This document shows positions 46,091 through 57,949 of a stretch of 64,000 nt of DNA, in pieces. The stretch lies in NCBI GenBank assembly GCA_028829895.1, contig CM054181.1, forward strand, positions 66,393,259 through 66,457,258, in the 5' to 3' direction. Position 1 is the first letter of the stretch; each line of letters starts with the position of its first letter. This stretch comes from Sinotaia quadrata (lineage: Eukaryota > Mollusca > Gastropoda > Architaenioglossa > Viviparidae). The notes under the pieces are model-generated. The model was not told the origin of the DNA. It searched no databases and saw nothing but the letters and a program-made list of their open reading frames with translations. Made by a program: the position numbers and the translations under genes.

Positions 46091-46429
46091 TAGTCGATCG
46101 TGATACAATGACGTCTGAAGTCTGTACAAAAAAAAAACAACCAAAAAACAAAAACAAAAAACGCTAAATGGAAAGTGTGCGCTCAGTCAGTAATTTGCCG
46201 GATCAAGCGTTGGGGTGTTGTAGCCTAAAGCAAGGGAGAGAAGAAATAAATCCAGAGACAAAGCATTTCGATTCCTGAATGGAAGGATGCCGCTTACGAG
46301 TACAAAGTATTCGAAGATCAGTTATAACACTGATCTGTACAACTAAATTATAATGGCGTGAAGTCGTGCCTAGTACTACATGAACCAGCCCCCCCCCTCT
46401 CCCCCCACACACATATCCACGCATTTCAC

Positions 46430-46545
46430 TCCTCGAGTTCAAACTGGATTGGTTAGAGACTGTGTACTTAAGTGACAAACGTACACATGATAACTGGATT
46501 GGTAAGAGACTGTGTACTTAAGTGACAGACGTACACACGAGAACT
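46430..46545. repeat. About 54-bp tandem duplication
   Basis: Two copies contain AACTGGATTGGTTAGAGACT (second with TAAG) and TGTGTACTTAAGTGACA. Confidence 0.9.
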
Positions 46546-46749
46546 GCGCAGAGCAAGTTATTGATTGGAAATCCCTCATTCCCTCGGGCGAGTCTCTACC
46601 CACGGACAGATGAATATTTGAGTTTCCTGTCTCAATTCCTGTGTGGGCGTGCAAAGTTGACATGCTAAACAGACTGTACAATCTGTCGGGATGTTTTTCG
46701 TTTTATTATTATTCTTAAGTTTAATATCTACGGAATGTTCATTTGTCCA

Positions 46750-46955
46750 GAGAAATTGTGAAAGATAAACACAAGATAAACAGAAATGGTGAAAGATAAA
46801 CACAAGATAAACAGAGACATGGTGAAAGATAAACACAAGATAAACAGAGATATGGTGAAAGATAAAGAGACAAATAGTGAAAGATAAATACAAGATAAAC
46901 AGAGAAATGGTGAAAGATAAACACAAGATAAACAGAGAAATAATGAAAGTTATAA
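46750..46955. repeat. About 31-bp minisatellite, about 6 copies
   Basis: The unit contains GTGAAAGATAAACACAAGAT and AAACAGAGAAATG. Confidence 0.93.
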
Positions 46956-47091
46956 ACAAAAATACAAAGCTGGACAGGTCGAGAAATAAAAAAAGTAGCA
47001 GAATGTACAAAAAGATAATTAGAGAAAGAGAGGAACAGTTTAAAGTGACAGGGAGACTGGGGAGAAAGAGACAAAATAAAATATGAAGTTA

Positions 47092-47092
47092 A

Positions 47093-47149
<57 letters not shown>
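47092..47149. repeat. (CA)n microsatellite
   Basis: Nearly uninterrupted CA dinucleotides. Confidence 0.98.
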
Positions 47150-48055
47150 TAAAAAGAAAGAGCAGGACAGAGATCTATAAGACACAGAGCTGATTTATTT
47201 TTTTAGGAATGCATCCCAATGTACGCGAAATATGTTTTAAATTACGAATATTACAATAACAATATTAACTTTAATACTTTAAGACAAAACTGTAGGGAGA
47301 AACAAAACACTCAAATGCACAAGAAATATGTCAATATTTAATATGCAATAAAGGGGGAGGGGGACGGAAAATGGGTGAAAATAAACCTTACAAAATCAAC
47401 CCTAAATATATGACATAATCATCTTCCATTAACAGTTTTTCTCCAATAAGATAGTTTTCAATAAAAATTCTTTCTAAATTTTCTGCAACTAAAATGCATG
47501 AATGATGAATTATTTATTAAAATGAACAATACAAGAGCAAACAAATTAAATAAACTGAAATAAGAGAAATATTTCTATAAACAGTAATAAATTATATAAA
47601 ACAAATCTATTAAGACATGTATCTCTTATTTCGTAAATTAGCGATCCTCCGGACCGAGAAAAGGGAAAAAAGACCACAAACAAATTCCACATTAATGATG
47701 GCTGTTTCTCTATAAACAAATAACCAATGGTTAAGGGGCAATCACTCTAGCAAAAGTATGGCGGCTCTGGGAGTAAGAAGGAAGGGTGAAATGGCACACA
47801 CTTCAATGAAACATATTTAAACATATTTGTTCCAGAAGGACAAGATCAAAATTCTGTCTACCGTGAAGTTTACTATAATAAAATGAAAGCTGACCTTGTA
47901 AACAAAAATGATAACCTTGACAAAACCCAAAACTTCACACACCGACTCTTTATATTCAATGAATGGCTTGCGCCAGGTATACTTGCGATGTGCACTTAGA
48001 CAACAAATTCAAAAATAATACGGGTACGCTTAACACGGCAAATAGTAAGCTTTCC
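47150..48055. other. AT-rich DNA, no gene supported
   Basis: No repeats or splice-supported exons seen. An acceptor-like TTTTTTTAG at 47206 leads into a low-complexity open frame that I do not accept. Confidence 0.4.
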
Positions 48056-48565
48056 AAGCAAAGCTTCCAACTTGTACTCTGTACCATTTACATCTTACAG
48101 GAACTTCTAACTTGTAAACTGTAGCATTTACATTTTTACAGGAACTTTCAACTTTACACTGTACCATTTAAAATTTACAGGAACTTCTAACTTGTAAACT
48201 GTAGCATTTACAGGAACTTCTAACTTGTACACTGTACCATTTACACTTTACAGGAACTTTTAACTTGTACATTGTAAAATTTTCATTTTACAGGAACGTC
48301 TAACTTTACACTGTGCCATTAACATTTTACAGGCTCTTTTAACTTGTACACTGTAAAATTTTCATTTTACAGGCTCTTTTAACTTTACACTGTGTCATTT
48401 ACACTTTACAGGAACTTCTAACTTGTACACTGTGCCATTTATATTTTACAGGAACTTCTAACTTGTACACTGTGTCATTTACACTTTACAGGAACTTCTA
48501 ACTTGTACACTGTGCCATTTATATTTTACAAGAACTTCCACCTTGTACACTTGACAATTTACCAT
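48056..48565. repeat. About 39-bp minisatellite, about 13 copies
   Basis: Units contain TTTACAGGAACTTCTAACTT and GTACACTGTACCATTTACA. Variants with GCTCTTTTAACTT occur in the middle. Confidence 0.94.
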
Positions 48566-48825
48566 TGACAGGGACTTCCAATACAGCTGAAGAATAGAGG
48601 CGTAGTTAAACTTCCACACACAACAAAGGCGTCTTCTTGAAATTATAAACAAATGAATAAAATGTAATTGGCTAAAAAGACGATTGGAATTTGACAGAAT
48701 TATTTGTACATGATGGGACATGATATTGTGAGAAATCTAGACAGATATATAGAGAAGTATATATATTTATAAACAGGACAAACTGAAGAAAAAGCACCAT
48801 ATATAAAAAATATGTCTTAAGTAAT

Positions 48826-49056
48826 CTACATGTAGGCTGACCGGGGGGGGGGGGGAGGGCTAGGCACTTCCTTGGTCCAGTTGTTTGTAGGGATCATCTC
48901 GATCCATCTCTTCATCTTGCACACGTAAGGTGCGATCGCATCTTCATCACTTTCACTGCTTTTATCGCTACTTTCTAATACTTCCTCACTCAAAACATCC
49001 CATTCATTATCGCCCGACAGCACATCACTCTCACTGTCACTCTCCGCTATTATTTT
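48826..49056 (-). CDS. Acidic Ser/Asp/Glu-rich ORF, candidate exon or transposase fragment
   Basis: The minus frame is open upstream of the first ATG (49021) and reads ESDSESDVLSGDNEWDVLSE, then SSDKSSESDEDAIAPYV, before WIEMIPTNNWTKEVP and a polyproline made by a G-homopolymer. Acidic serine clusters followed by a W-x-x-x-VP-like segment are seen at the start of piggyBac-type transposases, but no catalytic domain follows. It could also be a real exon. Unidentified. Confidence 0.25.
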   Translation of the reverse strand, partial: KIIAESDSESDVLSGDNEWDVLSEEVLESSDKSSESDEDAIAPYVCKMKRWIEMIPTNNWTKEVPSPPPPPRSAYM

Positions 49057-49489
49057 GCGTTACGTAAGAACAAGAAAAAAAACTGCCTGAAAAGCTTTCA
49101 AAAATACAGAAGACGCTTTAGTGACGTTTAAAACAGGAAGCAGGATGTTGACAGATTTGTAAACAAAGCTCTGATTGGCTGGGATGGCCATTCAAAGCAT
49201 TTCTTTGGTAGGGCTATGTCACGCCGATAGATCGGCCGTGTCGTTTTTTGAACAATGTTGCTGACCGGGTCCAAAAAGTTATAGAAGTCAGAGGTCTGCT
49301 AGCAATGACAAAACATGGTTCAAGGTAATATTTTTACCTAGTATAGCCCAAGGCATTGTCCACAGTATATCAAGGTTTAAGAGTTCATGAATCCCGCAGC
49401 AATGACGTCAATACACCAAGAGTGTAAAGTGTGTAGCCAAGTTCTCCGTATTCATGTGCCCAAGGCAAAGGACGTCGGGGTAAGAGTGG

Positions 49490-50215
49490 TCCAAAGTCTT
49501 TGTCTTTACGTAACTTACAGTAAATGACGTCTGTATAAATAATATACAAAGTTATGAGTTCTTTCAAGAAGTATCCTAATGACGTCAACACGATACAAGG
49601 CAAATGACGTCAACTTGATGAAAGGTAAAGAACAAAATCTTTCCAATTAGAGTTTACAATAAATGACGTCATCTTGATATAAGGTAAAGCACAAAGTCTT
49701 TCCTATTAGAGCAGTGGTTCTTAACCTTTTTTAGTCACGGATCACTTTGAAAATCTGGTGAAAGCTATGGACGCTCTCCATAGAAAAATGCACATAAGCA
49801 GACTATAAAAAAAATAGTGATTTTTTGACTTTCACGGACCCCGTGAAGCCCAGATTAAGAACCCCTGTATTAGAGTTTATTTTTGACGCCATCTTTCCAA
49901 TTATTGTTTACAATAAGTGACATGGACATAATACAAGGTAAAGAACAAAGTCTTTGCAATTAGAATTTACAGTAAATGACATCAACATGATACAAGGTAA
50001 AGAATAAAATGTATCCAATTAGAATTTACAATAAATTACGTTATCTTGATACAATGTAAAGAACAAAGTCTTTCCTATAAGAGTTTACAATAAATGACGT
50101 CATCTTGATACAAGGTAAAGAACAAAATATTTCGTATTAGAGTTTACAATAAATGACGTCATCTTCATACAAGATAAAGAACAAAGGGAGTTTACAATAA
50201 ATGCCATCAAATGAC
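49490..50215. repeat. About 62-bp degenerate minisatellite, about 9 copies, interrupted by a MITE
   Basis: Units contain AATAAATGACGTCATCTTGA, ACAAGGTAAAGAACAAAGTC and TATTAGAGTTTACAATAAAT. The palindromic TGACGTCA (CRE-like octamer) recurs in several copies. Confidence 0.92.
49712..49867. mobile_element. Non-autonomous hAT MITE, 156 bp
   Basis: The ends CAGTGGTTCTTAACC (49712-49726) and an imperfect inverse ending TTAAGAACCCCTG (49867) are flanked by a perfect 8-bp target duplication TATTAGAG (49704-49711 and 49868-49875). It has no coding sequence. The terminus resembles the widespread Charlie/MER5-type hAT ends. The target duplication is part of the surrounding minisatellite unit. Confidence 0.88.
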
Positions 50216-50267
50216 GAGCAAATATATACAGTGTGTTCTCTGTAGTCATGAAAAGAAAATGACGCCA

Positions 50268-50525
50268 GCAGGACAACATACAGCACAGGGTACATAGTCA
50301 GCATTTTTTAAAATATGAAATGATTTCATAAAGACAACATACAGCACAGGGTACATAGTCAGCATTCTTGATATGAAATGATTTCATAAAAACAACATAC
50401 AGCACAGGGTACATAGTCAACATTCTTGATATGAAATGATTTCATATAAACAACATACAGCACAGGGTACATAGTCAGCATTCTTGATATGAAGATTTCA
50501 TAAAGACAACATACAGCGTAGAGTA
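50268..50525. repeat. About 57-bp minisatellite, 5 copies
   Basis: Units contain ACAACATACAGCACAGGGTA, CATAGTCAGCATTCTTGATA and TGAAATGATTTCATAAA. ATGAAATGATTTCAT is a near-palindrome in each unit. Confidence 0.95.
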
Positions 50526-50734
50526 AATGGTTTTCATTCTGGTACAAAGAACAGTGTCGTCATAACAAGTAACGCGTAGAGTAAATTGTCTGTATAGTTG
50601 TACTGAGAAAAATGTGTCATAAGGACAGACGGCATACGATAACTTATTTACATTCTTGACAACAACAACAAAAAAGTGTCGTCAAGACAAAAGTTGGCCT
50701 AGGATAAACTGTCTGCAGTCTTGTACAGGAATTG

Positions 50735-50995
50735 ATTTCAACAAGACAACATATGATGTAGTGGAAATTGTCTGTATAGTTGTACAGAGAACAGTGTGTC
50801 AACAAGACAACATATGATGTAGTGGAAATTGTCTGTATAGTTGTCCAGAGAACAGCGTGTCAACAAGACAACATATGGTGTAGGGGAAATTGTCTGTATA
50901 GTTGTCCAGAGAACAGTGAGTCAACAAGACAACATAAGGGAAATTATCTTTATAGTTGTACGGAGAACATTGTCATCGAGACATCCGTTGGCATG
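50735..50995. repeat. About 61-bp minisatellite, 4 copies
   Basis: Units contain CAACAAGACAACATATGATG, TAGTGGAAATTGTCTGTATA and GTTGTACAGAGAACAGTG. Confidence 0.95.
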
Positions 50996-52335
50996 GGGTC
51001 AATTGTCTGCAGTCATCGGCTTTGCTGGTGAAATGGGTGTTGTTGCCATGCCTTTAGAATTCAGGTATTTCCTTCACACAGAATCGATATAAATAACATC
51101 TAAGTTTCTAATGCTAGAAATATATTTGTCTACTGATACAAAGTGCGCATTATTTTTTTAAAATCCCATTTATTCACTGCCGATCTAGCTAATAAAATTG
51201 CCTCAACTCGGCTCTATCATAAACTGCAACCAGAGAAGGGGAGACAACTTTGCAGTGTCTCTCACAAATTCCCATAAAGTCAAGGCCACAAATGGCGCAT
51301 TTCAAAGGAAAACGAGAAGAAAAAATAGGAGCCCGTATAATTATTAGCAGGCGGTTAGTTATTTCGCTGTCAAACACCGTTCACTCCTGAAAGAGAGAAG
51401 CCGCAGATAAAGTGGTTCACAAAGAATGGGGAATTGAGAGTTATCTGTTCTTGCCGCAAGAGGTATTGTAGCACAAACATTTATAAAACTGGGAGTTTCA
51501 CTACACATACAACAACAAACCCCACCCCCCACACCACTAGAGCAGCTGATCCGAGCGGACATACTCTTTGCTCTCCACATTTTTTGCACGGATTGCCGAA
51601 TGAAGGATGGATAAACGGAACACAAGAGCACCACCACTGCAGCCAACTCTACTCCCAAGCCCTTTTCAGGGCAGGGGGAAAAGAGGAGCGTACATCATGT
51701 TGTCACCCTTAAGCCCTCGTCAGGGCAGGAAAAAGCATGGCAAGCATAAACAATATTCAGATTTGCTGACTTTACACTCTTTACACTGGGCAGAAGGGGG
51801 ACACAGAGGAAAAAGGTAAACACCCCTTAACTACATAATCAAGACGAGCAACACAACGCTACTGTCGCCAATCTATGCTGGTAACTCTCTGAGGACGTGA
51901 AAGGAGAAGAACAACTTAATGAAAACTTTAAGGGACGCCGTTGGTCATGCTATACCTCTCCAAACCCGCGTCCCAACGACAGACAACCAAACGCCAGCAA
52001 TTCCACCACCAACAAAAGCCAACTCCACACTGACTCAAACGTCGGGAAAAAAAGACATACTTTTTCCCAAACAACAACTACGATGACAGAAGATAAGAAA
52101 AGCAAGAATCCAACTATTCCAAAAGAGGAGAAGAAAGTACAAATAGCAACTACAAATATAAAAGATGACAAAAAACAAAAACAAAAAAAAAACCCCACAA
52201 ACAAACTACTAAATCGCCAACACCAGACGAAAACAACAGGGGGGAAAAAAGAAAATAATGTTCAAACTGAAAATTGTACATATACACCAGCTGAAATTGG
52301 GATCGCTCTCGATGAGTATGCAAGCGTGCTTGAGG
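50996..52335. other. Intergenic DNA with an A/C-rich low-complexity ORF
   Basis: The plus ORF at 51897-52364 (155 residues) is Lys/Thr/Asn-rich and looks compositional. The last six codons belong to the inserted hAT. Without that insertion the frame would close within seven codons after LEALE. No domain is recognised, so I do not call a gene. Confidence 0.35.
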
Positions 52336-52343
52336 CACTAGAG

Positions 52344-53717
52344 CAGGGGCGGGCAAACTTTTGAGACCGCGGGCCAGATAAAACTGTTGGAACAGTTCGC
52401 GGGCCGGATAGACGACCAAATATCACAAGTCCAGCAAGTTCAGAATATAAAATGAGAACAAAAGTAATTTTAAAAAAACTAACTCTGTTTCAATGAAAGA
52501 TTAATGAGATGGATGGTGTTGCTTACAATAAATAAATTATTCAATATCTGGCTGAACTGATAAGGTTGACAAGCGAAGAATGTCATTTAGATGACGGTCA
52601 GAGAGTTGAGAGCGAAGGCGACTCTTTGTATATTTCATCTTTGAGAACAGTTGTTCACAGCAAAATGTGCCTCCGAACATAGCTACAATGCGCTGAGCAT
52701 GTTTAATAAAATGTGGAAACTTGCCTGATGGTAGGATGACATCACGAAAAAAAGAAAGAGGAGAAGAAGTGCGGAACTTTGCTTTTAACTCATTCTTTGA
52801 GCAAGGAGTAGTGAAACTTCATAACTGGCATGTGTCACTTTTTCATGCACAGATGTTTGCTTATGAAACATCAAACTGCTTTTCTCTATATTGCCTGTGA
52901 GTTTAGCAATAGTAGTATTTTTCTCAGAGGCAGACATTAAACCAAATTTCAAAGTTAAGTGTACTGTTTCCCAGTGACAGCGCACATTAAACTCTTTGAA
53001 GACAGCAACAGTTTTCAAACAGATCAGACACTGAGCTTGTCCAAATCGTTCTATGAAAAAGTACTTCTCGTCCACTCAGAGTTAAATGTCCGACTTTCCA
53101 TATCCACTTTAAATTTTTTAGGATGCTGGGGTTGCAGACATGATTGTGGGGATGGGTGAATAGTGGCAAAGAAATAGCAGAAATGCAACAACCAGTTCGG
53201 TTGTGATGGCAGAAGACTGCGAGTTTCAAATTCGCACACCTCTGTTCACCTCCAGCCCTCCTTCCTCTCACCAATTGTAGCGGTGAAGGTCAGGTCACGA
53301 ATGAGGCAGAGTACAAATGCTGACATACATTATTATTGTAGATCTATCCTAGGCCTAGGAGAGTTCAAAAGTCAATGATCTATAAGGAGATGCTAGTGTA
53401 ATATATATAACAGAAGGCATAAATTGTACATGTGGACACGATTCTGTGTGAGTAATTCAAACTGTTAAAATTACATTAAGTCTTTAGACTAGTTTAGCCT
53501 TGGCTGTTTGACAGCGTATAACAATGCCCAATTGTTTTAGTGACTTTTGTTTTGCGGGCCAAAAGCAATAAGTGTGAATGGCTTTGCGGGCCAAAAGCAA
53601 TAACTGTGAATAGCTTGGCGGGCCAAAAGCAATGTTAACTGTGAATAGCTTGGCGGGCCAACAAAAAATGCTTCGCGTGCCAGGTTTGGCCCGCGGGCCA
53701 GAGTTTGCCCGCCCCTG
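52344..53717 (-). mobile_element. Internally deleted hAT transposon, 1374 bp
   Basis: Inverted termini CAGGGGCGGGCAAAC (52344) and GTTTGCCCGCCCCTG (to 53717) are flanked by a perfect 8-bp target duplication CACTAGAG (52336-52343 and 53718-53725). GCGGGCC motifs recur at both ends (52369, 52400; 53554, 53586, 53619 and on), likely transposase-binding sites. The minus strand carries N- and C-terminal transposase pieces joined across a large deletion. The ends and finger are of the Charlie/GTF2IRD2-like hAT group, related to but distinct from the 4.6-kb element. Confidence 0.92.
52540..53125 (-). pseudogene. Broken hAT transposase: N-terminal finger fused to C-terminal tail
   Basis: From about 53125 leftwards the frame reads KKFKVDMESRTFNSEW, then shifts by one base into DEKYFFIERFGQAQCLICL, a BED-type finger (CLIC...H...H). 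It continues to LLAQRMS and a stop near 52785. At about 52770-52540 the same strand encodes a hAT C-terminal region with FGGTFCCEQLFSKMKYTKSR and LRSQLSDRHLNDILRLST. The whole catalytic core (the DDE aspartates and CxxH motif) is missing. This is a frameshifted deletion relic with no expected activity. Confidence 0.85.
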
Positions 53718-54820
53718 CACTAGAGCATCATCGATGGCGGCAATAACATCAACAACAACTGTCGACATCGAAACATTCCTCGATAACGGCACAACGGTGT
53801 TGGAGGTCCCCCCCCTCTTCCACCACTGGTAGCAACATCAACAACTACGGCCACAGAGCCATCAACAAATATGAGAGCTGAAATGAAAAAAGACCGTCTC
53901 AACACATCAGGCGTGACACGAAACAACAACAACGCCGCAGAAGTCAACAACCACGGCAGCTACAACAACAATGGCAGTACTATGCGCAGCAGTATCCACA
54001 GTGGGGATATTTCAACCACCCCGTTGCGGACATGATCCAACTGCTGCTCGACCATCTATACTAGCCGCCAGGCCCATCTTCCAGCATCCCAAAGGACACC
54101 GGAGACAGCCACAACATCAGCAATAATGATTATACCAGCAGCGAGGAGGGCAGGGGTTTGAACATCACGGGGACACGTACGCACCTTCAAACAGACTTGG
54201 TGTGTTACTAGCCTGGGCTCTGTAAAGACCCCCCCCCCCCTTCCACTTCAACATCGGGAACGACAGCAACAACATCTACCATAACTGTAGCCCACGGAAT
54301 ACCGGGCTAGAGTCCGCCTTTACCGGCCAAACATGTTTGCAACGGACAAGCGTACAATGACACTACAAGAAGTTTTTTTTTATTTTAAAATCCCCTCTAC
54401 AAAGATGGCGTCGCCAAGAGACCCAACCACCCACTCCTCGACTTCTCCCAGTGCGAAAGCCACGAAGCGTCCTCTAACTTATCTTTATTTAAAAAAATAA
54501 AAATAATAATCACAGAGTGCGTGTACTCTGTATACAGTGTTTCAAAGTCTACACTTGTGTGTGACCTGGCTATAAATAAATCCAATCTGACAGTCGTGAG
54601 AAGAGTCGCACATTACCACGTAAGTAAACAGGATTTTGCGCACTCGAACTACAACACCGTATTGCTGGGATGAGTTGAGCTATTTATAGCAGCAAAGGTA
54701 AATCCCCAAACTCAGTTGCGCACTAGGAAAAACAGCCGTTCAGTGGTCGATGTATAGATGTGTTCCTCGCGCAACTACTTGCTTAGTGTGGGACAGCTAG
54801 GGCAATGAGACCTAGACCAC
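53718..54820. other. Intergenic DNA, CAA/ACA-rich at left
   Basis: ACA/CAA-rich sequence at 53740-54130 opens several frames. One Gln-rich 60-codon frame (ends 54062) reads QQQWQYYAQQYPQWGYFNHP but has a stop just upstream and no acceptor. C-homopolymers lie near 53806 and 54229. Not called as a gene. Confidence 0.35.
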
Positions 54821-54824
54821 TGTT

Positions 54825-55055
54825 ACATGTAGCACAAAGAATTAAAAAGCTGTAACTCTGGGCGAGGGTTACATTTATCACGAAGAATTATAAAGCTTTA
54901 AGTTTAGACGACAGTTGCATGCGACACAAAGGATTTAAATGTTGTAAGTCCAGACGACTATTGCATGCAACACAAAGGATTAAAACAAAAGTCTAGACGA
55001 CTGTTGCATGCAACACAAAGGATTACAAAGCAGTAAGTCTAAGACGACTGAAACA
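54825..55055. repeat. About 50-60-bp degenerate tandem repeat, about 4 copies
   Basis: Units contain GACTGTTGCATGCAACACAA and AGGATTAAAA. Each core has the palindrome TTGCATGCAA. Confidence 0.85.
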
Positions 55056-55920
55056 AAGCTCCAGATGCAACAATGGATAGCAAAGGGAACGGTCAGGTTA
55101 GAACATGAGAACTTCAAACTCAACCCTCTGAATCTTTTAAATTACCTGTAATGGTGAGGGTCGAATTAATTGAAACTCGACGGTAAATGCACGACTATAA
55201 GTTTAACTCACATTATTGCAGCTCCTAAAATAAACACGCGCACAATATTGATAAAGAAAAAGAAAAGCAATCCGCAAAGAGCGGCCTTGACACAATTACC
55301 AAGGCAAAGGTTATCTATGAAGAGTACTGTCCTAGTTATCGGAAGCGCTTCACTCTCATACTTCTTGGCGTTCGGAGGGAGGGGTGGGGGATCAGTAGTA
55401 AGTGCGACAATAAAGTGTCGAATATGGCAACGTTTAAAGGAGAGACAGAAGTGTGTTGCGAAAATGCGTGTGAACCCAGTGTACAAAGTTCGCGCGCGCG
55501 TGATCTCACTGTATAGTCACGTATGTATGTATGTGATTTCTGTGTATAGCTAGCTACACGTTTATATGTATGGTCCCATTGTATACAATCTCACGTGTAT
55601 GCTCCCCGTTACACATGCACGTGTGATCCCTGTGTACATATATACTGCAACTGTGTGTGCGGGCTCCTTGTGTACGCGTTTACGTTTGTTTGTGGTCCCT
55701 ATAAATGTACATATTGTTTTACTCGAAATGTGTTCGTGCTCCAGTTCGGTACTTTGACAGCTTTGACCTTTGCTCCCTATGCCATTAGCTGACAAAGAAG
55801 AGAAATATATTTATGTATTCAGTCATAATTCAGTTTTTGTAATTCGTTATCGCTGTGGGTTTTGATCATAGCAGCCAATATGCAATTAGATTAATGGTTG
55901 TGACCTAAAGAAAAGTGGGA
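55056..55920. other. Intergenic DNA with faint repeats
   Basis: Loose TGTGTACAT-type repetition at 55490-55720 only. ORFs here have no domains. Confidence 0.4.
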
Positions 55921-56075
55921 CTCGTGCACTTAACTGTAGCTTTAATCATAGCAGGATTCGCGCACCTTGTAGCTTTAATCATAGCAGGATTCGCGCACCT
56001 TGTAGCTTTAATCATGGCAGGATTCATGCACACGACTGTAGCTTTAATCATAGCAGGATTCGTGCATAAGACAGG
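55921..56075. repeat. 33-bp minisatellite, about 5 copies
   Basis: The unit contains GTAGCTTTAATCATAGCAGG and ATTCGCGCACCTT. The 33-bp period keeps a hydrophobic 104-residue ORF (repeat VALIIAGFAHL) open; it is not a membrane protein gene. Confidence 0.95.
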
Positions 56076-56204
56076 CTTCGATTATTGCAGAAGTCATGCA
56101 TATAGTATAGCGGCTGTGGGTTTCATCATGACACGCCTCGGGAATATACTAGTGATTGTGGCCAGAAAAAATAACAGAACTCCGCGTCAGTATAATAGTG
56201 GCTT

Positions 56205-56345
56205 CAGCTTTGACCACAACAAGACTTGAGAAGATACGCATTTCCTAGCGGTCAAGACTTGAGAAGATTTGCATATCCTAGTGACCACAACAAGACTTGA
56301 GAAGATACGCATTTCCTAGCGGTCAAGACTTGAGAAGATTTGCAT
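56205..56345. repeat. About 70-bp tandem duplication with internal dimer
   Basis: Units of AAGACTTGAGAAGATACGCA and AAGACTTGAGAAGATTTGCA alternate twice. Confidence 0.93.
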
Positions 56346-56835
56346 ATTCTAGTGGTTTCTCATTCAATAACGCTTAATATGGTTTTTAGGTCATAGTTCA
56401 GTGGTTGCTGAAGCTGATTTTATGTCGGAGGGCGTCTCTAGTCCACGAAGAAGTCATCGAACGTTGAAAGTGGACGTTAAGCAGAGACCAATCAATCAAT
56501 GTGTTCTAAACCGTCCAAGAAATCAAAGATAGTTGGAAATAAACTTACATTAAGCAGAAATACATCTGCTGTACGAAGACAACAAAGGATGAGACTAACA
56601 CTAAGGTTTAGACTACGACCAAAGCTACGACTAAGATTAAAGTTGGAACGTGTCCTGATATTGCCTATTTATTAACATAACTGGACCAAGTGGAACGTGT
56701 GTCACTATTCAGTCCGGCACTGGTGGTTTCTTGAACAGTAAGATGTTCACCTTTATCCAGCGATTCCAGTTCGTACAGTGACGTCAGTTATCGTAAGGCA
56801 TAGGTACATGGGTGAACGATGCTACCCACTCCTTC
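56346..56835. other. Unique intergenic DNA
   Basis: Nothing recognised. Confidence 0.4.
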
Positions 56836-57014
56836 GAACAATTAATACACACTGCATTTGTTACCTCCCCTGTTTGGTATTAATTCACACACAAAGTATT
56901 TGTCGTGATCCACAGTTTGGTATTAATAACTGCACGCTATTTATCACAGCCTACTGTTTGGCATTAATACACGCACAATATGTTTGTTACGACCTTCAGT
57001 TTGCAAGGAACGCA

Positions 57015-57046
<32 letters not shown>

Positions 57047-57380
57047 CACGACCTTCAGTTTGCAAGGAACGCACTCTCTCTATATATATATCACGACGTC
57101 CAGTTTAGGAATGCACTATGTATATATCATGACCCCCAGTTTTGTTTAAATATTGTATGTATCAAGGTTCAGTCAGGTATTACTATATGGACATTTATTT
57201 ATACTGCCCAGTTTGGTATTACTGCACATTGTATATTTATCATGCCCCTCCACTCCACCCCCCAGTTTGGTATTAATGCACATTGTATTTATCACGCCCA
57301 GTATTGATATTAATTCAAACTGTCTTTATTATCTTCCTTCCCCGTCGTTTGGTATTAATGCACATTATATGTAATACAGC
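56836..57380. repeat. 35-60-bp degenerate tandem repeat, about 13 copies
   Basis: A core of CCAGTTTGGTATTAATGCAC and TTGTATTTATCACG has variable spacers, with short TC/TA runs at 57018-57042 and 57075-57090. Confidence 0.88.
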
Positions 57381-57494
57381 CCTAAGGCAGGTGCTATATG
57401 GCTGGCTACCACATTAGCTTCAGCGCTCACCTGTAATAATAATAATTCCATTCAGGAGCTGCTTCAGAATACACCTCACTAATGAATACCAAAC

Positions 57495-57705
57495 TGTTTG
57501 ATAATTAACAGTTATTGTCATGTACCTCTAGTAATTCTATATTTAATACCTGACTCATGTATTTATGATAATATTTAATAGCTGTTCCATGTATTTCTGT
57601 TTATATTCAATAATTGTCCCACGTACTTCTGGTAATATTTATATTTAATATATTTTTCATGTACTTCTGTTAATCTTTAATGGTTGTCTCATGTACTTCT
57701 GGTTC
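57495..57705. repeat. About 40-bp degenerate minisatellite, 5-6 copies
   Basis: Units contain TCATGTACTTCTGGTAAT and ATTTAATAATTG-like halves. Confidence 0.85.
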
Positions 57706-57949
57706 GCCGTTTTGCAGTGTGCATAAATAGCTCATATCGTGATCTTAACCTATCATAGTTAAAACTCAGTTTTCAGATGACAGCAGTTGTCTCAACTGGT
57801 ACGTCTTTGTTTGAAACAGCCCGACAACGTGATAAACTGATCGAACTCGACTGTAAGACTCTCGGTTTGTTACACCAGTATTAACCTCAGAGGTATATTT
57901 GTGTGTGTCTCTAGATATGGCAGATACACTTAAAGCTGTGGCTCTGCGC

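Noticed and set aside
45341..46144. 267-residue minus-strand ORF as a repeat-protein gene
   Set aside because: It is the translation of a near-identical 39-bp tandem array, with no splice or promoter context and no sign of codon-level constraint.
51897..52364. 155-residue Lys/Thr-rich ORF interrupted by a transposon
   Set aside because: Compositional low complexity, no domain, no splice sites, and it would end seven codons later without the insertion.
53930..54062. Gln-rich frame ending in IQLLLDHLY as an exon
   Set aside because: CAA/ACA-rich DNA opens all three frames here; there is a stop shortly upstream and no acceptor.
55915..56229. Hydrophobic ORF with repeated VALIIAGF
   Set aside because: A 33-bp minisatellite; degenerate copies at its edge break the pattern.
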